A stretch of DNA of 64,000 nt from CAJMSU01 sp964650315. GTDB lineage: Bacteria > Bacillota_I > Bacilli_A > RF39 > UBA660. The notes beneath the pieces are model-generated. The model made no database searches, was not told the DNA's origin, and saw nothing but the letters and a program-made list of their open reading frames with translations. Each line of letters starts with the position of its first letter. The stretch's first letter is position 1. Location: NCBI GenBank assembly GCA_964650315.1, contig CAZYQE010000006.1, positions 1 through 64,000 of the forward strand, given 5' to 3'. Positions 41,770-49,851 of the stretch are shown one piece after another. Both the position numbers and the translations under genes were made by a program.

Positions 41770-42928
41770 TACTCATCATCTCCGTAACTTTTCTTATTGG
41801 TTTAGTAATCTTCCAAGATTTAGAACTATATATACTATTCAACTCTTTAGATAAATTTTTATTTAATTTCTCCAATTCTTCTTTTGTACTAATAAGTCTT
41901 TTTAAATCAGGAATAACTTCCATTGGTATTACTATTGGATATAATTCATATAAATTTCCTAAATCATTATATATATCATTCAAAGAATACTTATATTTTG
42001 TTTCTAACGCTTTTATTATTTCGTCTTTTTCAGGATTATTAAATAACACCTCTTGAGCTAATTGTCTGTTATTAGCTCCTAAAATATTTAGTTTTAATAG
42101 TACAAAATACTTTTCACACAACAAATCTATTTTACTAGAAGCATTTTTGTTTTTGAACATGTCACTAAACCCTTCTTTAAATGTTTTATTATCAATTTTA
42201 TCAAACATTACTTTGATAATATTATAGGATTCGTTTATATGTCTTATTATATTAGTAATTTTATTACTACTTAAATTGCTATTCTTATCTTTAAACCTTC
42301 TATATGCTAATAATTTTTCTTGAACTATAAACATATTAAATTGGGTTAATAATCTAGTCCAATAATCAAAATCATGTAATTGTCTATATACGGGATTATA
42401 TAAACCAATCTGTTCTAGAACTTCTCTAGTTATAATTGAACTGGGATGACATAAATGATTACCTTTGTCATAGAACAATCTTAGTCTTTTCCCTTTTGAC
42501 ATATTATCTTTTATAAATATTTCATCAGTAAAGTTTTCATCTTCTGTATATTTATTACCATTTTCATCAATAATATCTGCTATAGAAAATACTGCCCCAA
42601 TACCTTTTTTAAAGTGTTTTAATTGTTTTTCTATTTTTTCTGGATACCAAATATCATCAGAACCCAAAATAGCAATGTAATCTCCATTACACATACTTAA
42701 TAAATGATTTATAGTTCTAACTGTTCCTTTGTTTTTCTTAGAAAATATTGTTTTCAATCTCTTATCTTTAATCTTTTTGATTTCTTTTACAGTATTATCT
42801 GTAGAACAGTCATCTTCTACTATTAATTCTATATTTTTATAAGTTTGGTTTAATACACTATTAATAGCATCACCAATATATTTCTCATGATTATATGCTG
42901 GTATTATTACACTTACTAATTTTTCCAT
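41750..42928 (-). CDS. Glycosyltransferase family 2 protein with C-terminal helical extension
   Basis: A 392-aa enzyme with an N-terminal GT-A domain (VSVIIPAYNHEKYIGDAI, NIELIVEDDCSTDNT, AILGSDDIWYPEKIEKQ) and a helical C-terminal part. That part ends with a coiled segment (KRLISTKEELEKLNKNLSKEL) and SSKSWKITKPIRK, a tail seen in many capsule and lipopolysaccharide transferases. It is first in the operon with fdtA and fdtB, so it is a good candidate for transferring the acetamido-dideoxy sugar. An extended -10 (TGTTATAAA on the minus strand) sits just upstream, after the rmlB terminator. Confidence 0.88.
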   Translation of the reverse strand: MEKLVSVIIPAYNHEKYIGDAINSVLNQTYKNIELIVEDDCSTDNTVKEIKKIKDKRLKTIFSKKNKGTVRTINHLLSMCNGDYIAILGSDDIWYPEKIEKQLKHFKKGIGAVFSIADIIDENGNKYTEDENFTDEIFIKDNMSKGKRLRLFYDKGNHLCHPSSIITREVLEQIGLYNPVYRQLHDFDYWTRLLTQFNMFIVQEKLLAYRRFKDKNSNLSSNKITNIIRHINESYNIIKVMFDKIDNKTFKEGFSDMFKNKNASSKIDLLCEKYFVLLKLNILGANNRQLAQEVLFNNPEKDEIIKALETKYKYSLNDIYNDLGNLYELYPIVIPMEVIPDLKRLISTKEELEKLNKNLSKELNSIYSSKSWKITKPIRKVTEMMSNGKHKN

Positions 42929-42955
42929 ATGTCCTCCTAGAAATTTATAACATTG

Positions 42956-42987
42956 AAAAAAAGATTAGTACCCTAATCTATTTTTTT
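42956..42987. terminator. Terminator of the rml operon
   Basis: AGATTAG and CTAATCT (42962-42968 with 42973-42979) form a 7-bp stem with a TACC loop and T tracts on both strands. It overlaps the rmlB stop region. Confidence 0.8.
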
Positions 42988-43985
42988 GTATAAGCCTTTT
43001 TATATTCACCTGATTGGATATTATCTATCCATTCAGTATTATTTAAATACCAATCTACTGTTTCTTTAATACCATCTTCAAATGTATAAGTTCTATCCCA
43101 ACCTAATTCATTTTCAGTTTTAGTAGAATCTATTGCATATCTTAAATCATGACCTGCTCTATCTTCTACGAATGTAATTAAGTCTTCACTTTTACCCATT
43201 TGTTTAAGTATTGTTTTAACTACTTCAAGGTTACTTCTTTCTGAGTGACCTCCTAAGTTATATACTTCTCCTACTTTACCATTTCTAACTATTAAATCAA
43301 CACCAATATTATGATCTATTACATGGATCCAATCTCTAACATTAGCCCCATTACCATATACTGGTATCTTTTCATCTTTTAATGCTTTAGAAATAACTAC
43401 TGGAATTAATTTCTCTGGGAATTGATATGGTCCATAGTTATTAGAACATCTACTTATTGTAGTAGGAAGTCCAAATGTTCTATGGTATGCTCCTACTAAT
43501 AGATCTGCTCCTGCTTTAGATGATGAATATGGACTAGATGTATGTATTGGAGTATCTTCTGTAAATAATAGATCTGGTCTATCTAATGGTAGATCTCCGT
43601 ATACTTCATCTGTAGATACTTGATGATATCTTTTTACTCCATATTTTTTAGAAGCATCCATTAATACTTGTGTACCAATAATATTAGTAGTTAAAAATAT
43701 TCCTGGATTCTTTATTGAATTATCTACGTGAGATTCTGCAGCAAAGTTAATTACTATATCAAATTTCTCATCATTAAATAATTTATCAATAAATTCTCTA
43801 TCTGTAATATCTCCTTTTACAAATTTATAATTTTCTTTTGTCTCTAAATCTTTAATATTATTATAATTACCTGCATAAGTAAGTGCATCTAAACATACAA
43901 AATAATCTTCTGGATATTTATTAACTACATAATGCATATAATTACTTCCTATAAAACCTGCTCCTCCTGTTACTAAAAACTTCAT
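42978..43985 (-). CDS. rmlB: dTDP-glucose 4,6-dehydratase
   Basis: Converts dTDP-glucose to dTDP-4-keto-6-deoxyglucose, the branch point between rhamnose and the FdtA/FdtB amino sugar. The 335-aa SDR protein has the NAD motif VTGGAGFIGSN, STDEVYGDLP (catalytic Asp/Glu pair) and YSSSKAGADLL (Tyr-x3-Lys). RCSNNYGPYQFPEKLIP and RDWIHV also fit the family. It is last gene in GT2-rmlA-rmlC-rmlD-rmlB and nine bases after rmlD. Confidence 0.97.
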   Translation of the reverse strand: MKFLVTGGAGFIGSNYMHYVVNKYPEDYFVCLDALTYAGNYNNIKDLETKENYKFVKGDITDREFIDKLFNDEKFDIVINFAAESHVDNSIKNPGIFLTTNIIGTQVLMDASKKYGVKRYHQVSTDEVYGDLPLDRPDLLFTEDTPIHTSSPYSSSKAGADLLVGAYHRTFGLPTTISRCSNNYGPYQFPEKLIPVVISKALKDEKIPVYGNGANVRDWIHVIDHNIGVDLIVRNGKVGEVYNLGGHSERSNLEVVKTILKQMGKSEDLITFVEDRAGHDLRYAIDSTKTENELGWDRTYTFEDGIKETVDWYLNNTEWIDNIQSGEYKKAYTKK

Positions 43986-43994
43986 ATTATCCTC

Positions 43995-44876
43995 CTATTT
44001 CTTTACTAATACTTTAGCTTCTTCTAATTCTTTACAATATCTATCAGTAGCATCTTGCCAATCTGGTAACATTTCAAATCCGGCTTCTACTAACTTATCT
44101 TTACTTAATTTAGAATTTCTAGGTCTATATGCTTGTTTAGCATTAGTTAATTCTAAATACTCTTCTGTTGTTACATAATTAACTTTAACATCTTTTTTAT
44201 TACTTTTAAAGATGTAATCTGCAAATTCTGCCCAAGAACAATAACCATTATTATTAACATGGTATGTTCCATACTTATCAGTTTTAGACATATCTATTAA
44301 TACTTTAGATAAATCTACTGTATATGTAGGTGAACCTACTTGATCTCCAACTACATTTAATTCATCATGATTTTCTGATAATTTTAACATAGTTTTGATA
44401 AAGTTATTTCCATTAATACCAAATACCCAAGATATTCTAGTAATAAAGTGTTTTGGATTACGTCTAACTTCTTCTTCACCTTCGTATTTAGTTAGACCAT
44501 AAACACTCTTTGGATTAACTTTATCTTCTTCTGTATAATATCCTTCTTTTGTACCATCAAATACATAATCAGTAGACATATAAATCATAGTAGCATCTAT
44601 ATCAATAGAAGCATCTACTATATTTTTAGTTCCTTCTACATTAACTAATCTAACTTTATCTTCCATATCTTCTGCTTTATCTACTGCAGTCCAAGCAGCA
44701 CAATGAATTATTACATCTGGATTATAGTCTTTAACTACTTTCATTACTTCTTCCCTATTAGTAATATCCATCTCATCTATATCAACTGCTTTATAATCTT
44801 TTTCTCCACGTTTATCTAATTCTCTAGTTAAATCAAATCCTAATTGTCCTTTGTATCCAGTAATTAAATATCTCAT
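43995..44876 (-). CDS. rmlD: dTDP-4-dehydrorhamnose reductase
   Basis: Final step of dTDP-L-rhamnose synthesis. The 293-aa SDR protein has a glycine motif TGYKGQLGFDL, YMSTDYVFDGTKEG, and the catalytic YGLTKYEGE (Tyr-x3-Lys). RISWVFGINGNNF and the C-terminal AYRPRNSKLSKDKL are family features. Its ATG coincides with the rmlC stop (one-base overlap), giving tight coupling. It corresponds to GacA in the Group A Carbohydrate pathway. Confidence 0.96.
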   Translation of the reverse strand: MRYLITGYKGQLGFDLTRELDKRGEKDYKAVDIDEMDITNREEVMKVVKDYNPDVIIHCAAWTAVDKAEDMEDKVRLVNVEGTKNIVDASIDIDATMIYMSTDYVFDGTKEGYYTEEDKVNPKSVYGLTKYEGEEEVRRNPKHFITRISWVFGINGNNFIKTMLKLSENHDELNVVGDQVGSPTYTVDLSKVLIDMSKTDKYGTYHVNNNGYCSWAEFADYIFKSNKKDVKVNYVTTEEYLELTNAKQAYRPRNSKLSKDKLVEAGFEMLPDWQDATDRYCKELEEAKVLVKK

Positions 44877-45478
44877 TATTTATCACCTTCATAAGTAAAA
44901 TATTTAGGACTCTTACTAAGTGTTAAATGTTTACCATCTTTTTCAGATAATTGTGGTTCTAGTATTCCATATTCTTGGAATAGTTTTTCCCAAGGAATAT
45001 TTACATCTGGATCATTCCAAGGAATACCTGCTTCCATATCTGGAGCATAATCATTATCTATTAAGTATTGGAAAACTGTATCATCTTCTAAAGATACAAA
45101 ACCATGAGCAAATCCTCTAGGTACATATAATTGTTTTCCACTTTCTTTATCATTAGCATCATATGGTTTTAATAATACATAAGTATAATCTCCATATGTA
45201 GGTGACCCTTGTCTTATATCAACAACTACATCAACAGCTGCACCATTAATAACTTCAACTATTTTAGTTTGGCACTTAGGATCTTTTTGGAAATGCATTC
45301 CTCTAAGTACACCTTTAGAACTTTTAGATCTATTAGTTTGTACTACTCCATCAAAGAAGATACCTTCTTTATTTAGATCTTCTTGTATAAAGTATGGAGA
45401 AAAATAACCTCTATCATCTCCAAATACTGCTGGTTCTAAAATATAACAATCTTTTAAGTTAGTCTCAATCTTTTTCAT
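44876..45478 (-). CDS. rmlC: dTDP-4-dehydrorhamnose 3,5-epimerase
   Basis: A cupin that epimerises C3 and C5 of dTDP-4-keto-6-deoxyglucose. The 200-aa protein has FGDDRGYFSPYF, the active-site His in VLRGMHFQKDPKCQTK, and YVPRGFAHGFVSLEDDTVFQYLI. The length is slightly longer than the common 180-185 aa because of a C-terminal extension. Start and stop overlap neighbouring rml genes by one base on each side. Confidence 0.96.
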   Translation of the reverse strand: MKKIETNLKDCYILEPAVFGDDRGYFSPYFIQEDLNKEGIFFDGVVQTNRSKSSKGVLRGMHFQKDPKCQTKIVEVINGAAVDVVVDIRQGSPTYGDYTYVLLKPYDANDKESGKQLYVPRGFAHGFVSLEDDTVFQYLIDNDYAPDMEAGIPWNDPDVNIPWEKLFQEYGILEPQLSEKDGKHLTLSKSPKYFTYEGDK

Positions 45479-46368
45479 TATTTTCGTCCTTTCGTTAATA
45501 CTTTATTTAAATACTTACCATAAGTATTCTTTTTATAAACCTTACTTAACTCTTCTAATTTTTCATCACTCATCCAACCATTTTTATAAGCAATAGCTTC
45601 TGGACAACACATTACTTTATCAGAGTTATGTTCTACTCTTTGAATCATACTAGCAGCATCCATCATACTTTCAAATGTACCAGTATCAAACCAAGTATAT
45701 CCATCTCCTAATAATTCTGCTTGTAGTTTATCTTCCTTTAAATACATATCATTTAATGTAGTTATTTCTAATTCTCCTCTAGCAGATGGTTTAACTAATT
45801 TAGCTTTTTCAGATACTCCTTGTGGATAGAAATATAAACCTGTGATTGCATAATCACTTTTTGGTTTATCTGGTTTTTCTTCCACACTGATTACTTTATT
45901 ACCATTCTCAGTCTTTTCAAATTCCATAATACCAAATCTTTCTGGATCATGAACTTGATAACCAAAAATAGTAGCCTTTCCTTTTTCAGCAGTTTCTCTA
46001 GCATTCTTTAATAAATCTTCAAAACCACTTCCAAAGAATATATTATCTCCTAATACCATTGCACAAGAATCATCTCCAATGAATTCTTCTCCTAAAATAA
46101 ATGCTTGTGCAAGTCCATCTGGTGATGGTTGTGTAACATAAGAAATGTTTACCCCTAAATCACTTCCATCTGCTAATAATCTTACAAATCCCGCTTGATC
46201 TTCTGGTGTAGTTATTACCAAGATATCTTTAATACCAGCTTGCATTAAAGTAGCTAATGGATAATAAATCATTGGCTTATCATATACTGGCATTAATTGT
46301 TTACTAATTCCTTTCGTAATTGGATAAAGTCTAGTACCAGACCCTCCTGCTAAAATAATTCCTTTCAT
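45478..46368 (-). CDS. rmlA: Glucose-1-phosphate thymidylyltransferase
   Basis: Makes dTDP-glucose from dTTP and glucose-1-phosphate, the entry to both dTDP-rhamnose and the 3-amino sugar branch. The 296-aa protein begins MKGIILAGGSGTRLYPITKGISKQ and continues MPVYDKPMIYYPLATLM, with VMVLGDNIFFG-type and VEEKPDKPKSDYA segments and WFDTGTFESM near the C-terminus. It is the short, tetrameric RmlA type. It is two bases after a GT2 gene in the operon that starts at 47228. Confidence 0.97.
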   Translation of the reverse strand: MKGIILAGGSGTRLYPITKGISKQLMPVYDKPMIYYPLATLMQAGIKDILVITTPEDQAGFVRLLADGSDLGVNISYVTQPSPDGLAQAFILGEEFIGDDSCAMVLGDNIFFGSGFEDLLKNARETAEKGKATIFGYQVHDPERFGIMEFEKTENGNKVISVEEKPDKPKSDYAITGLYFYPQGVSEKAKLVKPSARGELEITTLNDMYLKEDKLQAELLGDGYTWFDTGTFESMMDAASMIQRVEHNSDKVMCCPEAIAYKNGWMSDEKLEELSKVYKKNTYGKYLNKVLTKGRK

Positions 46369-46370
46369 AC

Positions 46371-47228
46371 TTACCTCCTGAATAAATTCCTAATTCTAAT
46401 TAATAATAAACTAAACTTGTTAGTTAATGATAGGAAAAACAATTTAAATTTAGTAGCTTTTAAATACTCTTTAACATAATATTTTTGTGAGTCTTTTAAA
46501 ACTTTGTACTTCTTTATTCTATCATATTTCTTATCAATAGTCACACTATGATCATGTATTACTACTACTCTATTATCTACTAATTCTTTTTTATTTATTT
46601 TCTTTAGTTTATTAGCTAATATTAATTCTTCATAATATAAAAAAGTATTCTCATCTAAATAATCTACTCTTTGTAAAGCATTAGAATCTATCATAAAGAA
46701 ACATCCAGATACTACATCTACTATAGATGTGTCATTATCATAATGACTTTCTTTATAGAAAGAATATTTCTTTTTATAATGTTTATGTAATTTTGGTAAA
46801 TTAAATAATATTTCATGAGATACTTTACTTAATTTCCATCCTCTATTTAATTTATTATTTTCAAATATTACTGGAGCTGCTACTGCGATATCTTTCTTTA
46901 TATGAGAAGATAACATTTTTATATCATTCTCATCATTTATAATTACATCAGAATTAGATATTATAATATTTAATTTACCTAGTTCTTCTATTAGATATTT
47001 AGCTCCTATATTTATACCTGATGCATATCCTGCATTACTATCATTTTTTAATATAGTTAAGTTCTTTCTTTTGATTCTTTTTAACTTTTTATATGAATCA
47101 TCACTTGAGTTATTATCAACTACAACAATCCTATCTAAACACTTATATTTAGATATATTATCTAGTAATCTTTTAGTTGTATTATAATCATTATAATTAA
47201 TAATAATCATACCTATTTTTTTGGCCAT
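46371..47228 (-). CDS. Glycosyltransferase family 2 protein (rhamnosyltransferase-like)
   Basis: A 285-aa GT-A enzyme with MIIINYNDYNTTKRLLDNI at the start, VVDNNSSDDSYKKL and AGYASGINIGAKYL. The latter is typical of WbbL/RfbF-type rhamnosyltransferases (NxGYAxGxNxG). SNSDVIINDEND holds the metal site, and VVSGCFFMIDSNAL and FLYYEELILANKL follow. The start was set at ATG 47228, where the product begins MAKKIG. Being first in the rml operon, it may transfer the first or a branching rhamnose. A good promoter lies at 47254-47282. Confidence 0.88.
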   Translation of the reverse strand: MAKKIGMIIINYNDYNTTKRLLDNISKYKCLDRIVVVDNNSSDDSYKKLKRIKRKNLTILKNDSNAGYASGINIGAKYLIEELGKLNIIISNSDVIINDENDIKMLSSHIKKDIAVAAPVIFENNKLNRGWKLSKVSHEILFNLPKLHKHYKKKYSFYKESHYDNDTSIVDVVSGCFFMIDSNALQRVDYLDENTFLYYEELILANKLKKINKKELVDNRVVVIHDHSVTIDKKYDRIKKYKVLKDSQKYYVKEYLKATKFKLFFLSLTNKFSLLLIRIRNLFRR

Positions 47229-47253
47229 AAAAATCACACTTTCATATATATAA

Positions 47254-47282
47254 ATTATAAAACATTATTGATATTTAGACAA
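47254..47282 (-). promoter_or_regulatory. Promoter of the GT2-rmlACDB operon
   Basis: TTGTCT (47277-47282) and TATAAT (47254-47259) are spaced 17 bases apart on the minus strand, about 26 bases before the ATG and downstream of a terminator. Confidence 0.7.
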
Positions 47283-47295
47283 GTTTTATTACAAA

Positions 47296-47321
47296 CAAAA
47301 AAAGAAGATTATTCTTCTTTA
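47296..47321 (-). terminator. Terminator of the FAD/Rieske gene
   Basis: AAAGAAGA and TCTTCTTT (47301-47308 with 47313-47320) form an 8-bp stem followed by seven U on the minus strand. Confidence 0.7.
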
Positions 47322-48760
47322 TATGTAATGTCATAATTACTAGGTCCAGTAATAACTTTACCATCTATGTCAAACCTAGAACCATGACAAGGACAATCCC
47401 AAGTATGTTCAATTTCATTAAATTCTAATGAGCATCCTAGATGAGGACATTTATTATAAATAATATGTTTAATATTTTTTTCATCTATATAAATACCTAC
47501 ATTCTTACCATTAATTTTTTTAAATATAACATTCTTACTATACCAAGATTTATTTTTATTTATTTTAGATCCAATAAAGGATTTTATATTACTACTTAGT
47601 ATTATAGGAAATCTAATTATTTTAGATATATTTAATCCTCTTTTAGGATTGAATAATTCTTTATATTTATTTTCTTTATTTAAAATAATATCACTTAATA
47701 CTTTAGAAGCAATACTACTATTAGTCATTCCCCATGTATTATAACCAGTACCAATTAATAAATCATTATCTATTTTACCTATGAATGGTATATTATCATT
47801 AGTCATAATATCATGATTAGACCAAATACATTTATAGTTATTTTTTAATAATTTTTTAAAATTTTCTTTATCATTATTTTTAAAAGCTAAATTGTGTGAA
47901 TTAATTAAATTTATTCTATAATTTTTATTATCTTTATGATATCTAATTGATTTAGTAGGAATACTAGTGTTAATAGCACTAAAATCTAAAAACTTATCTA
48001 CTTCTTCTACTCCTATATATGATTTTTCTAAACTACATTTTAATGGCATTATAAATGGAAATAAAAAGTATGGATAGTGGGTTGCTATTACTACTTTTTT
48101 TGTCTTTATAACACTTTTATCTGTAGAACATATAAACAAATCATCTCTTTTATCTATTTTTGTTATTTTACTATCTTCATATACTTTTATATTATTTTTA
48201 TTTAATATATTTTTTAAAGATCTTAAATACTTTATAGGATGAAATACATAAGTATTAGAAACACTAAAAGAATATTTAACTTTTTTATTATCTGGAAGTT
48301 TATTAAACTCTTTAGTTTTAATACCAAACTTTTCTAATAATTCTTTTTCTTCTTTAACATCTTTTATTTTTTCTTTATCTTCTGTAAATAAATAAGAATC
48401 TACTTTATAAAAATCACAATCTATTTTATTGTCTTGTATTATTCTTTTTATAGTATCAATTGCTTCTAATTGGGAATCTAAATATTTTTTAGATACTTCT
48501 TCATTGTGATATTTCTTTAACTTAGAATAAATGTTTTCTTGTAAATAAGTAATTTTAGCGGTACTTCTAGAAGTTATACCCATACCTATCCTATTTCTTT
48601 CTACTACCGCAATATTTAGTCCTTTGTTAATTAATTGATATGCAGTAGATAATCCTGTCATACCTCCACCTATTATTAAAATATCTACTGTTATATCTTT
48701 AGTTAGTTTATTAATCTTTTCTTCTTTTAGATTTATTGTCCATATACTATTATTATTCAT
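47309..48760 (-). CDS. FAD-dependent oxidoreductase with C-terminal Rieske [2Fe-2S] domain
   Basis: The 483-aa protein joins a D-amino-acid-oxidase-type FAD domain (VDILIIGGGMTGLSTAYQL at about 25-43, GMGITSRSTAK, TGYNTWGMTNS near 365) to a Rieske cluster domain (CPHLGCSLEFN and CPCHGSRFD, about 440-475). The cluster ligands Cys-x-His and Cys-x2-His are all present. Homologues of this two-domain type occur widely, but the substrate is unknown; electron transfer from a glycine-, amine- or sugar-like substrate is possible. The start was placed at ATG 48760 after GGTGATTAT; an in-frame earlier ATG has no such site. It appears monocistronic. Confidence 0.88.
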   Translation of the reverse strand: MNNNSIWTINLKEEKINKLTKDITVDILIIGGGMTGLSTAYQLINKGLNIAVVERNRIGMGITSRSTAKITYLQENIYSKLKKYHNEEVSKKYLDSQLEAIDTIKRIIQDNKIDCDFYKVDSYLFTEDKEKIKDVKEEKELLEKFGIKTKEFNKLPDNKKVKYSFSVSNTYVFHPIKYLRSLKNILNKNNIKVYEDSKITKIDKRDDLFICSTDKSVIKTKKVVIATHYPYFLFPFIMPLKCSLEKSYIGVEEVDKFLDFSAINTSIPTKSIRYHKDNKNYRINLINSHNLAFKNNDKENFKKLLKNNYKCIWSNHDIMTNDNIPFIGKIDNDLLIGTGYNTWGMTNSSIASKVLSDIILNKENKYKELFNPKRGLNISKIIRFPIILSSNIKSFIGSKINKNKSWYSKNVIFKKINGKNVGIYIDEKNIKHIIYNKCPHLGCSLEFNEIEHTWDCPCHGSRFDIDGKVITGPSNYDITYKEE

Positions 48761-48794
48761 ATAATCACCATTATTAGTATGTATTAATTTATAA

Positions 48795-48825
48795 TAAAAA
48801 TTCACTCATTATTAATGAATGAATT
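48795..48825 (-). terminator. Terminator of the Cys-rich protein gene
   Basis: A 10-bp stem with one mismatch (48801-48810 with 48814-48823) overlaps the stop codon and is followed by U on the minus strand. Confidence 0.6.
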
Positions 48826-49636
48826 CTTGTTTTTTTAATATTTTTTGTGTTATATCAATAGCTATAAGAACTATATCAATAAATACTGGAATTATAAATA
48901 GTACATATAGCACATATAATATAATCTTTAATGGTTTTTCTTGTTTACCTATTTTATTTACTAGTAATTTACTATCTTTATTTTTATAACTATATATGAA
49001 ACAAATTATTGTGGATATTATCCAAAGAAATTCTATAAATCCATCAGGTTCTTTTGTACCAACTTCTACTAATTCTGGCACCGCTACTGTAATAACTTTT
49101 TCATCTTTCTTTTCTTTAGAAATAACGTTACCGTCTTTATCCACTATAGCTTCATAAGTTACTTCTTTTTCTCCATTTTTTCCTTCTTTTAATACTTTTT
49201 CTTTATCTTTTTCTATTGTTTTATTCTTTTTGTATTTTGTTTTGTATACTATGACTTCTTTTTCTACTATTTGTTTTTTGTACTGGCATGAATTATCTTC
49301 AGTATTAGCACTTGCATCATAATTAATAGCTTTATTATCCATGCACCCTTCTTTTTTAGCTATACAACTTCCGTTATCTCTATTAGCTTTTGGATTATAA
49401 TTGATTGCATTTGAATCAGTACAACCATAGATATAACTAGGTGTAACAGCTCTTGTTGTATTACCTCCTCCATTACAAGTGCATGTTGGACTTAATGATC
49501 CATCATTACATATTTGACGTCCAGATGATGAACAGCCTGCTACTCCTCCATGATGAGAACAACATCCTCTACGTGCATAAATATTTATTGGTAGACAACT
49601 AACAAGTAACAAAAAACAGACTACTAATTTTTTCAC
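48812..49636 (-). CDS. Secreted Cys-rich surface protein with membrane tail, unknown function
   Basis: A signal peptide (VKKLVVCFLLLVSCLPINIYA) is followed by RRGCCSHHGGVAGC and a CNDGSLSPTCTC cluster, a Cys/His module often seen at the start of gut-bacterial surface proteins. Two calcium-loop-like repeats GCTDSNAINYNPKANRDNG-SC and GCMDNKAINYDASANTEDN-SC follow (about 70-120). A Lys/Glu-rich stalk (about 125-200) and two C-terminal membrane helices (about 205-222 and 240-262) complete the 274 aa. Translation starts at GTG 49636, with AGGAGGAG seven bases upstream. A terminator-like hairpin just before this site may attenuate expression. Confidence 0.7.
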   Translation of the reverse strand: MKKLVVCFLLLVSCLPINIYARRGCCSHHGGVAGCSSSGRQICNDGSLSPTCTCNGGGNTTRAVTPSYIYGCTDSNAINYNPKANRDNGSCIAKKEGCMDNKAINYDASANTEDNSCQYKKQIVEKEVIVYKTKYKKNKTIEKDKEKVLKEGKNGEKEVTYEAIVDKDGNVISKEKKDEKVITVAVPELVEVGTKEPDGFIEFLWIISTIICFIYSYKNKDSKLLVNKIGKQEKPLKIILYVLYVLFIIPVFIDIVLIAIDITQKILKKQEFIH

Positions 49637-49651
49637 TTCTCTACTCCTCCT

Positions 49652-49698
49652 ACAAAAAAAGTGCCAACACAAACTATTAAAGCCTGTACTAGCACTTT
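49652..49698 (-). promoter_or_regulatory. Terminator-like hairpin in the leader of the Cys-rich gene
   Basis: AAAGTGC and GCACTTT (49692-49698 read first, pairing with 49658-49664) close a 27-base loop and are followed by seven U. The ribosome site GTAGGAGGAG starts immediately after. This sits between the promoter and the start codon, so it could act as a transcription attenuator. Confidence 0.45.
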
Positions 49699-49707
49699 AT
49701 TAACTCA

Positions 49708-49736
49708 ATAATACCATTATTTTCCATTTATGTCTA
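49708..49736 (-). promoter_or_regulatory. Promoter of the Cys-rich protein gene
   Basis: TAGACA (49731-49736) and TATTAT (49708-49713) are spaced 17 bases apart on the minus strand, giving a leader of about 65 bases. Confidence 0.6.
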
Positions 49737-49851
49737 CTTTGTAATTTTTTATTTACATTTTATGACATTCTATTTACATACAAATATGTCAATTTTATTT
49801 ATATTTACACTTTATTATTATATAATTATATTATAAGATGAGGTGGTGTAT

